Origin: a virus
Strand: one strand, 5' to 3'
Virus record (IMG/VR): IMGVR_UViG_3300049811_000255
Span: 1 to 25,833 of that record
DNA length: 25,833 bases
In this document: one piece after another, positions 1-7,196 of the stretch
How positions within the stretch are numbered: position 1 is the stretch's first letter
Layout: every line of letters begins with the position of its first letter
The notes under the pieces: model-generated
What the model was told of the DNA's origin: nothing
Database searches by the model: none
The model's input: the letters and a program-made list of their open reading frames with translations, nothing else
Program-made: the position numbers and the translations under genes

Positions 1-1
1 G

Positions 2-406
2 CTGCTGTCGCGCGGCGAGCCGGTGCCGCCTGGCTACCGCGCCGCGCTGACCTGCGCAAGCGGGGACTGCGCGAACCCCGCGCACCGCCGCCTGATGCTG
101 CCCGGCGACGTGGTACGCGCGCAGTTCCAGACCGGCCGCATGGACACCCCTCGCCGCCGCGCCGCGCTGCTGCAGGCCGGCCGCGCCATGCGCAAGCTGA
201 CCGACGAGCAGCGCGCGGAGATCGCCCGCACGCCGGAGATCAGCGGCGCGGAGTGGGCGCGGCGGCTGGGGGTCACGCAGAGCCGCATCAACGCGATCCG
301 CGCGGAGATGCGGGCGCGGCTGCCGCTGCAGACGACGGGCGTGCCGTCGGTGTTCGCGCTGGGGCGCGTGGTGGCGCGCGGAAAGCGCGCCAAACAAGGG
401 ACATGA
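2..406 (+). CDS. HNH-like zinc/HTH phage protein, 5' partial
   Basis: The frame is open from base 2, so the start lies off the left edge; 134 residues are visible. A GTG at 23 is in frame but falls inside the conserved domain, so I treat the gene as partial. The motif C-x4-C-x-NPAH near the visible start resembles the zinc-binding half of HNH-fold phage proteins, which usually read 'G-x-VPxG...C..xxCxNPxH'. The second half (KLTDEQRAEIA...GVTQSRINAIR) looks like a helix-turn-helix of the resolvase/sigma type. Proteins with this two-part layout are common in Burkholderiales prophages and are often annotated HNH endonuclease. Whether this copy is catalytic cannot be judged, because the upstream part is missing and a canonical HNH histidine pair is not evident. 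It overlaps the next gene by ATGA, so the two are probably co-translated. Confidence 0.7.
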   Translation: MLSRGEPVPPGYRAALTCASGDCANPAHRRLMLPGDVVRAQFQTGRMDTPRRRAALLQAGRAMRKLTDEQRAEIARTPEISGAEWARRLGVTQSRINAIRAEMRARLPLQTTGVPSVFALGRVVARGKRAKQGT

Positions 407-1446
407 CGATGCAGGCACCCTACCCGGCAGACACCCGCGCGCGGGGCTGGCGATTCGCGCTGGACACCGAGCGCATCCGGCAGTCGGACACGTGGGCCAT
501 CACGCCCGCGGAGGCCAGGCCCTGGCTGCTGATGCTCTGGATGGTCGCCTGGGAACAGGTGCCGTGCGGATCGCTGCCGCGTGACGAAGCGCTGATCGCA
601 GCGCGGATCGAAATGCCGCCGAAGCTGTGGGCGAAGCACCGGGCGGCGCTACTGCGCGGATGGGACTTGGCCGATGACGGCCGGCGCTACCACCGCGTGC
701 TGACCGAGCGCGTGGTCGAGATGATGACCACGCGGCGCCGCGAGTCCGACCGGAAGGCGCTGGCCAGGGCGCGGAAGGGCGATGCAAGCACCGAGGAGTC
801 CCACGGATGTCCCACGGATGTCCCACTGGACAACCACGGGACAACCGCGGGACTCCACCCGGAATCCGACACCGGAACCGGAACCGGAACTGGAACCTAT
901 ACCAACACCAAAGACACACACCCCCTACCCCCTCTCCCGGCCAGCCCGCCGCCATCGCCGCCACCGACCCCGGCGCCGGCCGCATCGCCGCCCGCCGCCG
1001 TGGCGGCTGCGCCGCCGGCCCCACCGCGCAAGCGCGGCGGGGCTGTCTCTGCCCCTGGGCTGGGGGTGCCGGAGCTGGTGGCCGAAGGCGTCGAGCCGCA
1101 AGCCGCCGCCGACTGGCTGGCCGTGCGCAAGGCCAAGGGCATGCCGCTGACGGTGACTGCCTGGCGGCAGACATGCGACGAGGCCGCGAAGGCCCGCATC
1201 GCCCCGGCTGAGGCCGTGCGCATCGCCGCCGGCAGCGGCTGGGCCGGCTTCCGGGCCGACTGGCTGCACGCCGATGGCGCCGCGGCGGCCGGCGGCGGCC
1301 GGCTATCGGCCCGCGTCGCCGAGGGCGCGAAGTGGTCGCGCCACCTGGGACTCGACCGCCCGTCACCGCCGCCGGCCGAGCGCCGCGGCACCGCCGAGAT
1401 CATCGACTTGGAGGCCATCAATGCCGCTCGACCTGCGCTGGGTTGA
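403..1446 (+). CDS. Phage replication initiation protein (lambda O-like role)
   Basis: This 347-residue protein has three parts. Residues 15-125 are a DUF1376/YdaU-like domain (WxFALDTERIRQSDTWA..., GSLPRDEALIAARI, RYHRVLTERVVEMM), probably a winged helix. Residues 126-215 are a low-complexity Thr/Gly and Pro/Ala linker. Residues 218-290 are the C-terminal module seen in phage replication proteins (GVEPQAAADWLAVRKAKG...GSGWAGFRADWL). The ATG at 403 overlaps the upstream stop as ATGA; longer upstream starts lie inside the HNH-like gene and were rejected. The following gene resembles lambda P, so this pair matches the O/P replication module: an origin-binding initiator followed by a helicase loader. 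The linker DNA carries an ordered set of short repeats that may be the origin. The role is inferred from domain layout and position; no helicase or primase motif was seen. Confidence 0.75.
   Translation: MTMQAPYPADTRARGWRFALDTERIRQSDTWAITPAEARPWLLMLWMVAWEQVPCGSLPRDEALIAARIEMPPKLWAKHRAALLRGWDLADDGRRYHRVLTERVVEMMTTRRRESDRKALARARKGDASTEESHGCPTDVPLDNHGTTAGLHPESDTGTGTGTGTYTNTKDTHPLPPLPASPPPSPPPTPAPAASPPAAVAAAPPAPPRKRGGAVSAPGLGVPELVAEGVEPQAAADWLAVRKAKGMPLTVTAWRQTCDEAAKARIAPAEAVRIAAGSGWAGFRADWLHADGAAAAGGGRLSARVAEGAKWSRHLGLDRPSPPPAERRGTAEIIDLEAINAARPALG
798..925 (+). other. Candidate phage replication origin inside the initiator gene
   Basis: GTCCC occurs at 798, 809 and 820, each 11 bp apart within perfect or near-perfect copies of TCCCACGGATG. 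Its reverse complement GGGAC follows at 838 and 849, again 11 bp apart. Next come four ACCGGA-type hexamers (871-894) and a less GC-rich, purine/pyrimidine-biased stretch (895-925). Iterons followed by an easily melted segment inside the initiator gene are the known arrangement of the lambda origin in gene O. The function here is inferred from that layout. Confidence 0.5.
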
Positions 1447-1945
1447 CCGCCTGCACCAGAGGCTGCTGGTGCGCTACGGCAGCCGCTGGACGTCCCTGTG
1501 GGCCGGGGTGGACCCGCAGCTGGTCCGCGCCGACTGGTCCGACGTGCTCGACGGTATCTCGCCCGAGGGGATCAGCTACGCGCTCGCGCATCTGCCGCCC
1601 GAGTTCCCGCCCAGCGCGATGCAGTTCCGCGCGTTGGCCGCCAGCCGCCCGGCCAGCACCGCGCACTTGGCGCTGCCGCCGCCGCGCGGCGAATGCGAGA
1701 TGGGCGACGAGGTGCGCCAGCGCATCGAAGCCGCGCAGCAGCGCGCGAACCAGCAGCGGCTCACGCCGGCGCAGTGCGTGCTGCGCAACATCTTGGCGCG
1801 CGTCAACGGGCACCAGGGCGGCAAGTGGTCGACGGCGCAGCGCGACCAGGTGCAGCGGATGCACGACCTGCGGCTGGTCGACGCCTCGGCGCACGGGTTC
1901 GTGCGCTCCGAGCAGGCCGCGCCCTCAGAGGAGGCTGCAGCATGA
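1421..1945 (+). CDS. Lambda P-like replication protein (putative helicase loader)
   Basis: This 174-residue protein begins MPLDLRWVDRLHQRLLVRYG and contains LPPEFPPSAMQFRALA around residue 65. The pattern 'WVDRL...YG..W...W.GVD...V..DW...L.....I..AL..LP...PP....FR.L' is shared with small replication proteins of Burkholderiales prophages annotated as replication protein P. The ATG at 1421 has TGGAGG six bases upstream, and the gene overlaps the replication initiator by 26 bp. Lambda P-type proteins deliver the host DnaB helicase to the initiator at the origin. The position directly after the initiator supports this, but no AAA+ motif is present, so it is not a DnaC-type ATPase. The C-terminal half, rich in Gln and Arg, is probably helical. 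Confidence 0.6.
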   Translation: MPLDLRWVDRLHQRLLVRYGSRWTSLWAGVDPQLVRADWSDVLDGISPEGISYALAHLPPEFPPSAMQFRALAASRPASTAHLALPPPRGECEMGDEVRQRIEAAQQRANQQRLTPAQCVLRNILARVNGHQGGKWSTAQRDQVQRMHDLRLVDASAHGFVRSEQAAPSEEAAA

Positions 1946-2256
1946 CCCCCGACCTCTTGTCCGCCGACTGCCCGAGCTGCGCCGCGGCGCTGGCCGACCC
2001 ACTGTCCGGCGCCTACCACTCCGACTGCCGCGAGTGCCAAGCGCGCGCGCTGTCGCATAGCCCGGTCTACTGGGCGTCCATGCTGGCGCGTAAGTTCCGC
2101 GGCGACTACGCCGAGGCGCTGCGCCGCATCGCTGGCGGCGGCGCGACGGAACGCGAAGCGCTGCACCGCCGCGTCAAGTGGTGGGCTGAACACCTGGCCG
2201 AGGCGCGCGCCGCGCGCACCGAGGCGCAGACGGCCGCCGTGTGGGGTGCAGCGTGA
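1942..2256 (+). CDS. Small zinc-finger-like phage protein
   Basis: This 104-residue protein has two CxxC pairs, C10/C13 and C29/C32, the spacing expected for a zinc ribbon. After them comes a mostly helical, Arg- and Ala-rich segment. The ATG overlaps the upstream stop (ATGA) and the 3' end overlaps the next gene as GTGA, so it belongs to the replication/recombination operon. I do not recognise a characterised family. Small phage proteins with this layout occur beside rusA and are usually hypothetical. Binding of nucleic acid is plausible from the zinc motif but unproven. Confidence 0.65.
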   Translation: MTPDLLSADCPSCAAALADPLSGAYHSDCRECQARALSHSPVYWASMLARKFRGDYAEALRRIAGGGATEREALHRRVKWWAEHLAEARAARTEAQTAAVWGAA

Positions 2257-2486
2257 CCCGCCGCCCGGCGCTGCAGGACATGGCCGCGATCGTCATGCTG
2301 CTGGTGCGCAAGACCCGCACCGTGGTCGAGCTGGCGACGCTGGCCGACGTCGCCGAGACCACCGTGCGCGACGTGCTGCGGGCGCTCGAGGTCGAGGGCC
2401 TGGTGCGCCGTGACGACGTGCCGCCGGGGCCTGGGCGCGTCGGCGAGCCTGGGTACGTATGGACCTGGACCGGGGGCTCCGCATGA
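2253..2486 (+). CDS. Small winged-helix DNA-binding protein
   Basis: This 77-residue protein reads as one winged-helix domain. The helix-turn-helix is TVVELATLADVAETTVRDVLRALE, followed by a wing-like segment (GLVRRDDV...GYVWTWTGG). The GTG at 2253 overlaps the upstream stop as GTGA. A GTG at 2241 is also in frame but would overlap the previous gene further, so it was not preferred. The fold suggests transcriptional control or a replication accessory role. It sits between the zinc protein and rusA with overlaps on both sides. Similar small proteins appear before rusA in many Burkholderiales prophages. Confidence 0.65.
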   Translation: MTRRPALQDMAAIVMLLVRKTRTVVELATLADVAETTVRDVLRALEVEGLVRRDDVPPGPGRVGEPGYVWTWTGGSA

Positions 2487-2932
2487 CCACCGAGCCGCTG
2501 CAGATCGTCGCGTACGGCCTGCCGGCGCCGCAGGGCAGTAAGCGTTTCGTCGGCCTCAGCAAGGCCGGGCGTGGGCTCATGGTCGAGAGCAGCGCCAAGG
2601 TCAAGCCCTGGCGCGAGGCCGTGAAGCACGCGGCGCTGGCGATGCTGCAGGCGCGTGGTTCGCCGCCGCCGATGGATGGTCCGCTGCAGGTGACGATGGC
2701 GTTCACGCTGCCGAAGCCGAAGTCGGCCCCGAAGCGCCGCCGCACCTGGCCCGACCGCACGCCGGACCTGAGCAAGCTGATCCGCGCCACCGAGGACGCG
2801 CTGACCGATGCCGGCGTGTGGGCCGACGATGCGCGCGTGGTGCAGCTGGTGGCGACCAAGAACTACCCGACCGAGGGCGTGCGGGCGCTGCATTGCCCTG
2901 GGGTGTGGGTCCGGGTGGAGGGCGTGGTGTGA
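2483..2932 (+). CDS. rusA: RusA-type Holliday junction resolvase
   Basis: This 149-residue protein has the RusA family features. QGSKRF (residues 17-22) follows the first strand, VKPWREAV lies near residue 42, and the acidic active-site region is PDLSKLIRATEDALTDAGVWADDARVV. D95, D105 and D115/D116 there are candidates for the metal-binding aspartates, and K98 matches the family lysine. RusA is a dimeric endonuclease that cuts four-way junctions; in phages it resolves recombination and replication intermediates, often before packaging. The ATG overlaps the upstream stop (ATGA), and the gene overlaps the terminase small subunit start (GTGA). Length is normal for the family (about 120-150 residues). 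Confidence 0.9.
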   Translation: MTTEPLQIVAYGLPAPQGSKRFVGLSKAGRGLMVESSAKVKPWREAVKHAALAMLQARGSPPPMDGPLQVTMAFTLPKPKSAPKRRRTWPDRTPDLSKLIRATEDALTDAGVWADDARVVQLVATKNYPTEGVRALHCPGVWVRVEGVV

Positions 2933-3474
2933 GCGCGGCCGAACTGACACCGAAGCAGCAGCGGTTCGTCGAGGAGTACCTGCTGTCACTGAACGGCGCC
3001 GACGCGGTCAGGAAGGCCGGCTACAAGGTGCGACGGCCGGACCAGCAGGCGCACGAGCTGCTGAGGAAACCTGAGATCGCCAAGGCCATCCAGGCCGCGA
3101 AGGCCCAGCGCAGCGAGCGCACCAAGATCGACGCCGACTGGCTGCTGCGCAGGCTTGCCGCGGAGGCCGATGCGGACATTGCCGCGATCTTCAACGACGA
3201 TGGCAGCGTGCGCGCGGTCAGCGAATGGCCCGAGGTGTTCCGCAAGGGGTTGGTTGCAGGCATCGAGAGCTTCGAGGAGTACGAAGGCCGCGGCGATGAG
3301 CGCCGGCCGGTCGGCATGGTGCGCAAGATCAAGCTCGCCGATCGCACGAAGCACCTGGAGCTGATCGGGCGGCACATCGATGTCGGGGCGTGGCGGGACA
3401 AGGTGCAGCACGACCTGGGCGAGGTCGGGCCAGACTGGCGGGCGCTGTTGCGGCAGCCGGAGGGTCGGTCCTGA
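2929..3474 (+). CDS. terS: Terminase small subunit
   Basis: This 181-residue protein starts at GTG 2929 with GGAGGG at 2917-2922 upstream. The N-terminus (ELTPKQQRFVEEYLLSLNGADAVRKAGY) is the classic terminase_2 family start, which contains the DNA-binding helix-turn-helix. QAHELLRKPEIAKAIQAAKAQ follows, then a family-typical central stretch (WLLRRLAAEADADIAAIFNDDG) and a C-terminal KHLELIGRHIDVGAW. The small subunit recognises the packaging site and recruits the large subunit. The stop overlaps the large-subunit start as TGATG, so the two are translationally coupled. I am confident of the family; the pac or cos type cannot be told. Confidence 0.92.
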   Translation: MSAAELTPKQQRFVEEYLLSLNGADAVRKAGYKVRRPDQQAHELLRKPEIAKAIQAAKAQRSERTKIDADWLLRRLAAEADADIAAIFNDDGSVRAVSEWPEVFRKGLVAGIESFEEYEGRGDERRPVGMVRKIKLADRTKHLELIGRHIDVGAWRDKVQHDLGEVGPDWRALLRQPEGRS

Positions 3475-4700
3475 TGCTGCACGAGGGCCAGCGCGAAGTG
3501 CTGCGCACCGCCGCGCGTTTCAACACTGTCGCGTGCGGCCGCCGCTTCGGGAAGACGACGCTCGGCCTAGCGCTGGCCTACTACGGCGCGCCGCACGCCC
3601 CGGGCGGTCTCTCGCGCGGCTATGACGTCGGCTGGTTCGCCCCGAGCTACAAGCTGCTCGACGAAGCATGGCGCGGCGCGAAGGGGTTCCTGCGCAGCAT
3701 GATCGCCCGCACCGACAGCCAGCAGCACCGGATGGAGTTGAAGAGCGGCGCGGCGCTGGACTGCTGGACGCTGGAGGACACCGACGCCGGCCGCGGCCGG
3801 AAGTACGGGCTTGTGATCGTCGACGAGGCGGCGATGGCGCGGCACCTCGAGGAGGCATGGAACGCGGCCATCCGCCCGACGCTGACCGACGCCAAGGGCG
3901 GCGCCTGGTTCTTCAGCACGCCGAAGGGGCGGAACTTCTTCTGGCAGCTGCACCAGCGCGGCGCGCGCGAGGCCGAGTGGGCCGCGCACCACGCGCCCAG
4001 CAGCGCGAACCCGCACCTAGACCCGGCGGAGATCGAGGCGGCGCGCAGCGACCTGCCCGAGCGCGTGTTCGCTCAGGAGTACCTGGCGCAGTTTCTGGAG
4101 GACGGCGGAGGCGTGTTCCGGCGAGTCATGGCATCCGTCGACACCAGCCTCCCGACAGACCCGCATCAGGCGCGCGACGCTGGCGACGGCCGGGCCTACG
4201 TCATCTCCGTGGACTGGGGCCGGCACAACGACTTCACCGTGATCTCGGTGCTGGACGCGAAGGAGCGCGCTGTCGTGTCGGTGCAGCGCTTCACGCAGCT
4301 CGCCTACGCCATCCAGCTGGCCCGGTTGCGCGCGGTGCACGAGCGTTTCCCGCGCGCGCCGATCCTGGCCGAGAGCAACAGCATGGGCGGGCCGCTGGTC
4401 GAGGCCCTGCAGCGTCAGCGCATGCCCGTGCAGGCCTTCCAGACCACGCAGGCGAGCAAAGCCCAGGCCATCGAGGCCCTGGCGCTGGCCCTGGAGCGCG
4501 GCGAAGTACGGCTGCCGCCCGTTCAGTGGCTGCTCGACGAGCTGCTGGCCTACGAGCAGGAGCGCATGGCCTCCGGTGCCATGCGCTACGGCGCACCTCC
4601 CGGCGGGCACGACGACGGTGTCATGGCGCTGGCCATCGGCTGGCACGGCCTGCACCCTCCGAGCGCGAAGCCGGCCACGGTCATGGTGAGCGGCCTATGA
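3474..4700 (+). CDS. terL: Terminase large subunit
   Basis: This 408-residue packaging motor has both expected domains. The ATPase domain shows Walker A CGRRFGKTT (21-29), Walker B LVIVDE (113-118) and the coupling motif STPKG (148-152). The RNase H-like nuclease domain shows ISVDWG (D247), ILAESNS (E300) and GHDDGVMAL (D380/D381). It drives DNA into the procapsid and makes the headful or cos cuts. The ATG at 3474 overlaps the small-subunit stop; an in-frame upstream start at 3390 lies inside that gene and is rejected. The portal, its partner, is not adjacent as in most phages but about 12 kb away at 16686, an unusual layout. Confidence 0.95.
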   Translation: MLHEGQREVLRTAARFNTVACGRRFGKTTLGLALAYYGAPHAPGGLSRGYDVGWFAPSYKLLDEAWRGAKGFLRSMIARTDSQQHRMELKSGAALDCWTLEDTDAGRGRKYGLVIVDEAAMARHLEEAWNAAIRPTLTDAKGGAWFFSTPKGRNFFWQLHQRGAREAEWAAHHAPSSANPHLDPAEIEAARSDLPERVFAQEYLAQFLEDGGGVFRRVMASVDTSLPTDPHQARDAGDGRAYVISVDWGRHNDFTVISVLDAKERAVVSVQRFTQLAYAIQLARLRAVHERFPRAPILAESNSMGGPLVEALQRQRMPVQAFQTTQASKAQAIEALALALERGEVRLPPVQWLLDELLAYEQERMASGAMRYGAPPGGHDDGVMALAIGWHGLHPPSAKPATVMVSGL

Positions 4701-4921
4701 GCGCCGATCAGGTGCTGGCCGCCGTCGCGCTGCTGAACCGGCGCACGCTGGAGCGTGCACGCGCCCTGGCGCTGGCCGTCGAACTGCTGGCCCAGGGCAA
4801 GACCCGGCGCGACGCCTGCGCGGCCCTGCGGGCGCGGCACGGGCTGTCCAAGACCCGCGCATGGCGCGTGGTGGACATGGCGGCGGACATGGCCGGGCCG
4901 ACCGGGGCCGAGAAGTGCTGA
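4697..4921 (+). CDS. Small helix-turn-helix-like protein between terL and the MuF gene
   Basis: This 74-residue, mostly helical protein overlaps terL by ATGA and the next gene by a few bases. The segment TRRDACAALRARHGLSKTRAWRVVDMAADM looks like a helix-turn-helix of the resolvase or MerR-like kind. I do not recognise a named family. Its place inside the packaging/head operon suggests a small head or regulatory protein, but nothing in the sequence decides between these. Confidence 0.55.
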   Translation: MSADQVLAAVALLNRRTLERARALALAVELLAQGKTRRDACAALRARHGLSKTRAWRVVDMAADMAGPTGAEKC

Positions 4922-6024
4922 CCGACGAACAGGAGCGAGCCCTCATCGCCGCGGCGACTGCGGGCCTTGACGATGAGCTGCGCGACCTGCTGGGCGAGAT
5001 CATGGCAGACATTCGCGCGGGCATGGCGCCGCGCGACGCGGTGGCCGCGGCGATGGCCACGTTTCAGGGCGCGATGGCCGAGACGATGGCGACGGCGCTT
5101 TCGGCGATGCTGCAGCAGAGCGTGGGCGCGGCTGCGGTCATGGCGCTGCAGGTGGGCACGGTAAGCCTGTCGGGCAAGCTGTACGCCGAGGGACAGCGCG
5201 TGAGCGCCGACGTCGAGGGCATCGTGCGCCGGCACGCCGCCGGACTGACCGATGCGCGGCGCCTGGCGCTGCAGCTATTCGAGGGCTACGCCTTCCGGCC
5301 GCCGGGCGCCGAGCCGCTGCAGTGGAACGCGAACAATCCGGCCTTGCCGCGCTACCTGCGCGAGGCGCTGCTGGACGATGAGGGCATCGTCAGCACGCTG
5401 AAGCGACAGTTCGCGCGCCTGGAGGTCGACGGCCTGACGACGGCGGCTCTGCGCGCGGCCTACAGCCAGGTTCTGGAGGCCATCGATCAAGTCGAGGCGG
5501 GCGCTGGCGCAGAGCTGCTGCAGAAGCGCCTGAAGGTGGCGTGGTACGAGCGCATGCGGTACTTCTCGTCCCGCATCGCTCGCACCGAGCTTCACCGGGC
5601 CTACGCGGAGCGCGAGGCGCAGATCATGGCCGACGACCCGGACATCGAGTATGTGCAGGTGCGCCGAGTGCCTGGCCGGACCACGCCGTGCATCTGCTCG
5701 CTGATGGCCGGCCGCGACCGCTACGGCCTGGGCCCGGGTGTGTACCCGAAACGCGAGGCCCCGGTGCCGCCGTTTCACCCGTTTTGCCAGTGCCGCACGG
5801 TGCCGCGCACGGACCTGACGGGCCGCCGGCTGCCGCGCGAGGCCGACGAGAGCGCCGACCGCTACTTCTTGCAGCGCGTGGGTCAGCCGTTGGCCGGCAG
5901 GATCATGGGCAGCCAGGCCAAGGCCGAAGCGGTGCTGCGCGGCGTGGCGCCGGAGGCCGTCATCAACAGCACGCGCGACCCGGCCTACCGGATCAAGACC
6001 GCCGCGCAAGTCACGGTGCCGTGA
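4915..6024 (+). CDS. Mu F-like minor head protein (head morphogenesis)
   Basis: This 369-residue protein ends in the phage Mu F/SPP1 gp7 domain. IARTELHRAYAER (221-233) leads to a cysteine/histidine cluster: CIC (259-261), PPFHPFCQCRT with H288, C291 and C293. The N-terminal 200 residues are Ala-rich and helical. MuF proteins bind the portal and enter the head in a few copies. GTG 4915 was chosen because it overlaps the previous stop slightly; an in-frame ATG at 4861 would lie deep inside the upstream gene. It normally sits right after the portal, but here follows the terminase, with the portal 10.7 kb away. Its last 14 bases overlap tail-to-tail with the minus-strand gene at 6011. Confidence 0.88.
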   Translation: MLTDEQERALIAAATAGLDDELRDLLGEIMADIRAGMAPRDAVAAAMATFQGAMAETMATALSAMLQQSVGAAAVMALQVGTVSLSGKLYAEGQRVSADVEGIVRRHAAGLTDARRLALQLFEGYAFRPPGAEPLQWNANNPALPRYLREALLDDEGIVSTLKRQFARLEVDGLTTAALRAAYSQVLEAIDQVEAGAGAELLQKRLKVAWYERMRYFSSRIARTELHRAYAEREAQIMADDPDIEYVQVRRVPGRTTPCICSLMAGRDRYGLGPGVYPKREAPVPPFHPFCQCRTVPRTDLTGRRLPREADESADRYFLQRVGQPLAGRIMGSQAKAEAVLRGVAPEAVINSTRDPAYRIKTAAQVTVP

Positions 6025-6430
6025 TGGCGTAGCTGCTGCGCAGCGTGGAGGCCGCGGACAGCCGCCGCGTGTCGGGCAACTCCACCAGCAGCGCCATGAT
6101 CTTGTAGGTGTCCAGGCGGTCCTCGTCGGCGATGGTCTCGACGTACCGCGCGCCCAGCTCGCGCAGTGCATCCAGCAGCGCCAGCTCCATCGCGAAGAGC
6201 TGCGAGTAGACCGCGGACAAGCCCTCGCTGTTGCTGATCGGCGCGCCGAAATAGACCAGGGTCTCCACGCGCCGCGCTTGGTAAGGCTGCCCTGGCACGA
6301 TGCGCCGCGGCACCAGGCGGACCATCGGGTAGTCCTCCGGGCTGAGGTTGGCCTCCAGGCCCACGGCGCACGATGCGACCCCAGGCACCTGCGCCAGCCG
6401 GCGGCGGGCGTGTTCGAGCGCGGCCAGCAT
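6011..6430 (-). CDS. Putative tail terminator/neck protein
   Basis: This 139-residue protein is the last gene of the minus-strand morphogenesis operon. It has an N-terminal helix (LAALEHARRRLAQVPGV), strands around YPMVRLVPRRIV and ETLVYFGAPIS, and a helical segment (LALLDALRELGARYVE). Size, alpha/beta pattern and position after the HK97 gp10-like gene fit the lambda gpU/tail-terminator class, but the match is by pattern only. The ATG at 6430 overlaps the upstream stop as TGATG; a GTG at 6433 is an equally close alternative. The 3' end overlaps the plus-strand MuF gene by 14 bp. Confidence 0.55.
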   Translation of the reverse strand: MLAALEHARRRLAQVPGVASCAVGLEANLSPEDYPMVRLVPRRIVPGQPYQARRVETLVYFGAPISNSEGLSAVYSQLFAMELALLDALRELGARYVETIADEDRLDTYKIMALLVELPDTRRLSAASTLRSSYAITAP

Positions 6431-6759
6431 CACGCACGCTCCAGCGGGACGGACATGAGACCGATGTTGCTGATCGTCCCGGCCGTGCGCCTGGCGGCGG
6501 CGATGGCCTGCGGCATCAGCGCGTCAAGCTGCTGTCGGTAGGCCTTGAGTTTGGCCGCGAACAGATCCTCGGGGTCTGCCTGGTTCTCCAGCGCCGCCAG
6601 GACGTAGGTCTGCGCCACGGTCACGCGCTCCAGCCAGTCGGCGGAAAGCGTCACGCCGGCCGTTGTGGCGCTGTCCTGCACGATGGCCAGGGCGCGCGTC
6701 TCGCGCTCGGAGGTGCAGAACTTGCCGAGGTAGGCGTCGGGGTAGCTGTAGGTCGTCAC
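6430..6759 (-). CDS. Putative head-tail connector/neck protein
   Basis: This 109-residue protein starts MTTYSYPDAYLGKFCTS and is mostly helical (DWLERVTVAQTYVLAALENQADPEDLFAAKLKAYRQQLDALMPQAIAAARR). The GTG start at 6759 has AGGAGG upstream and overlaps the previous stop (GTGA). Phage proteins of this size lying between gp10-like and terminator-like genes are usually neck or connector components, which is the basis for the call. No specific motif decides it. Confidence 0.5.
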   Translation of the reverse strand: MTTYSYPDAYLGKFCTSERETRALAIVQDSATTAGVTLSADWLERVTVAQTYVLAALENQADPEDLFAAKLKAYRQQLDALMPQAIAAARRTAGTISNIGLMSVPLERA

Positions 6760-7196
6760 GGTGCCTCCTTGAGGGCTTGGTCAACGATGGCCGCGAACTC
6801 GCGCAGCGCCTGCGTGGCAGCGAGGGTAAGGTAGGCGTCGCCGCGGTAGCCAGGATGATCGACCCGGCCGGCGAAGATGAACCGGCCGCCCGCGGCCCAG
6901 CGCAGCGCCTTCCGCCGCCGCGGCCGGATCGTGTGCGGCCTGGTGCCGAACTGCACGAACACCGCGTGCGGCGCGCGCTGCAGGTCGTGGCCGATCTCGC
7001 GGCCCTTGGGTACCGGGCGGTTGAAAAGCGACTGCAGCAGCGCCCCGGTCTTGTTGTGCCGCGCGGCGCCGGCCTCCGCGACGTCGAAGGCCCGCTGGGC
7101 CATGCGCAGGATCGTCTGCCGCTCCAGATGCGCAGGCAGCGCCCGCAGCGTGCCCTGGGCTTCGCTGAGACCGTTGAAGCGGACGAAGATGGTCAT
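6756..7196 (-). CDS. HK97 gp10-like tail completion protein
   Basis: This 146-residue protein has the HK97 gp10/tail-component pattern. A long N-terminal helix region (LPAHLERQTILRMAQRAFDVAEAGAARHNKTGALLQSL) precedes a strand with HAVFVQFGTRPHTI, and a GYRGDAYLTLAATQALREFAAIV C-terminus follows. The combination 'KTGALLQS...V..GT..H.I.P' is typical of this family, which helps join the tail to the head. The ATG overlaps the upstream stop (ATGA). In most siphophages this gene lies between coat and tail-tube genes; here it lies after the tail-tip genes. Confidence 0.7.
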   Translation of the reverse strand: MTIFVRFNGLSEAQGTLRALPAHLERQTILRMAQRAFDVAEAGAARHNKTGALLQSLFNRPVPKGREIGHDLQRAPHAVFVQFGTRPHTIRPRRRKALRWAAGGRFIFAGRVDHPGYRGDAYLTLAATQALREFAAIVDQALKEAP

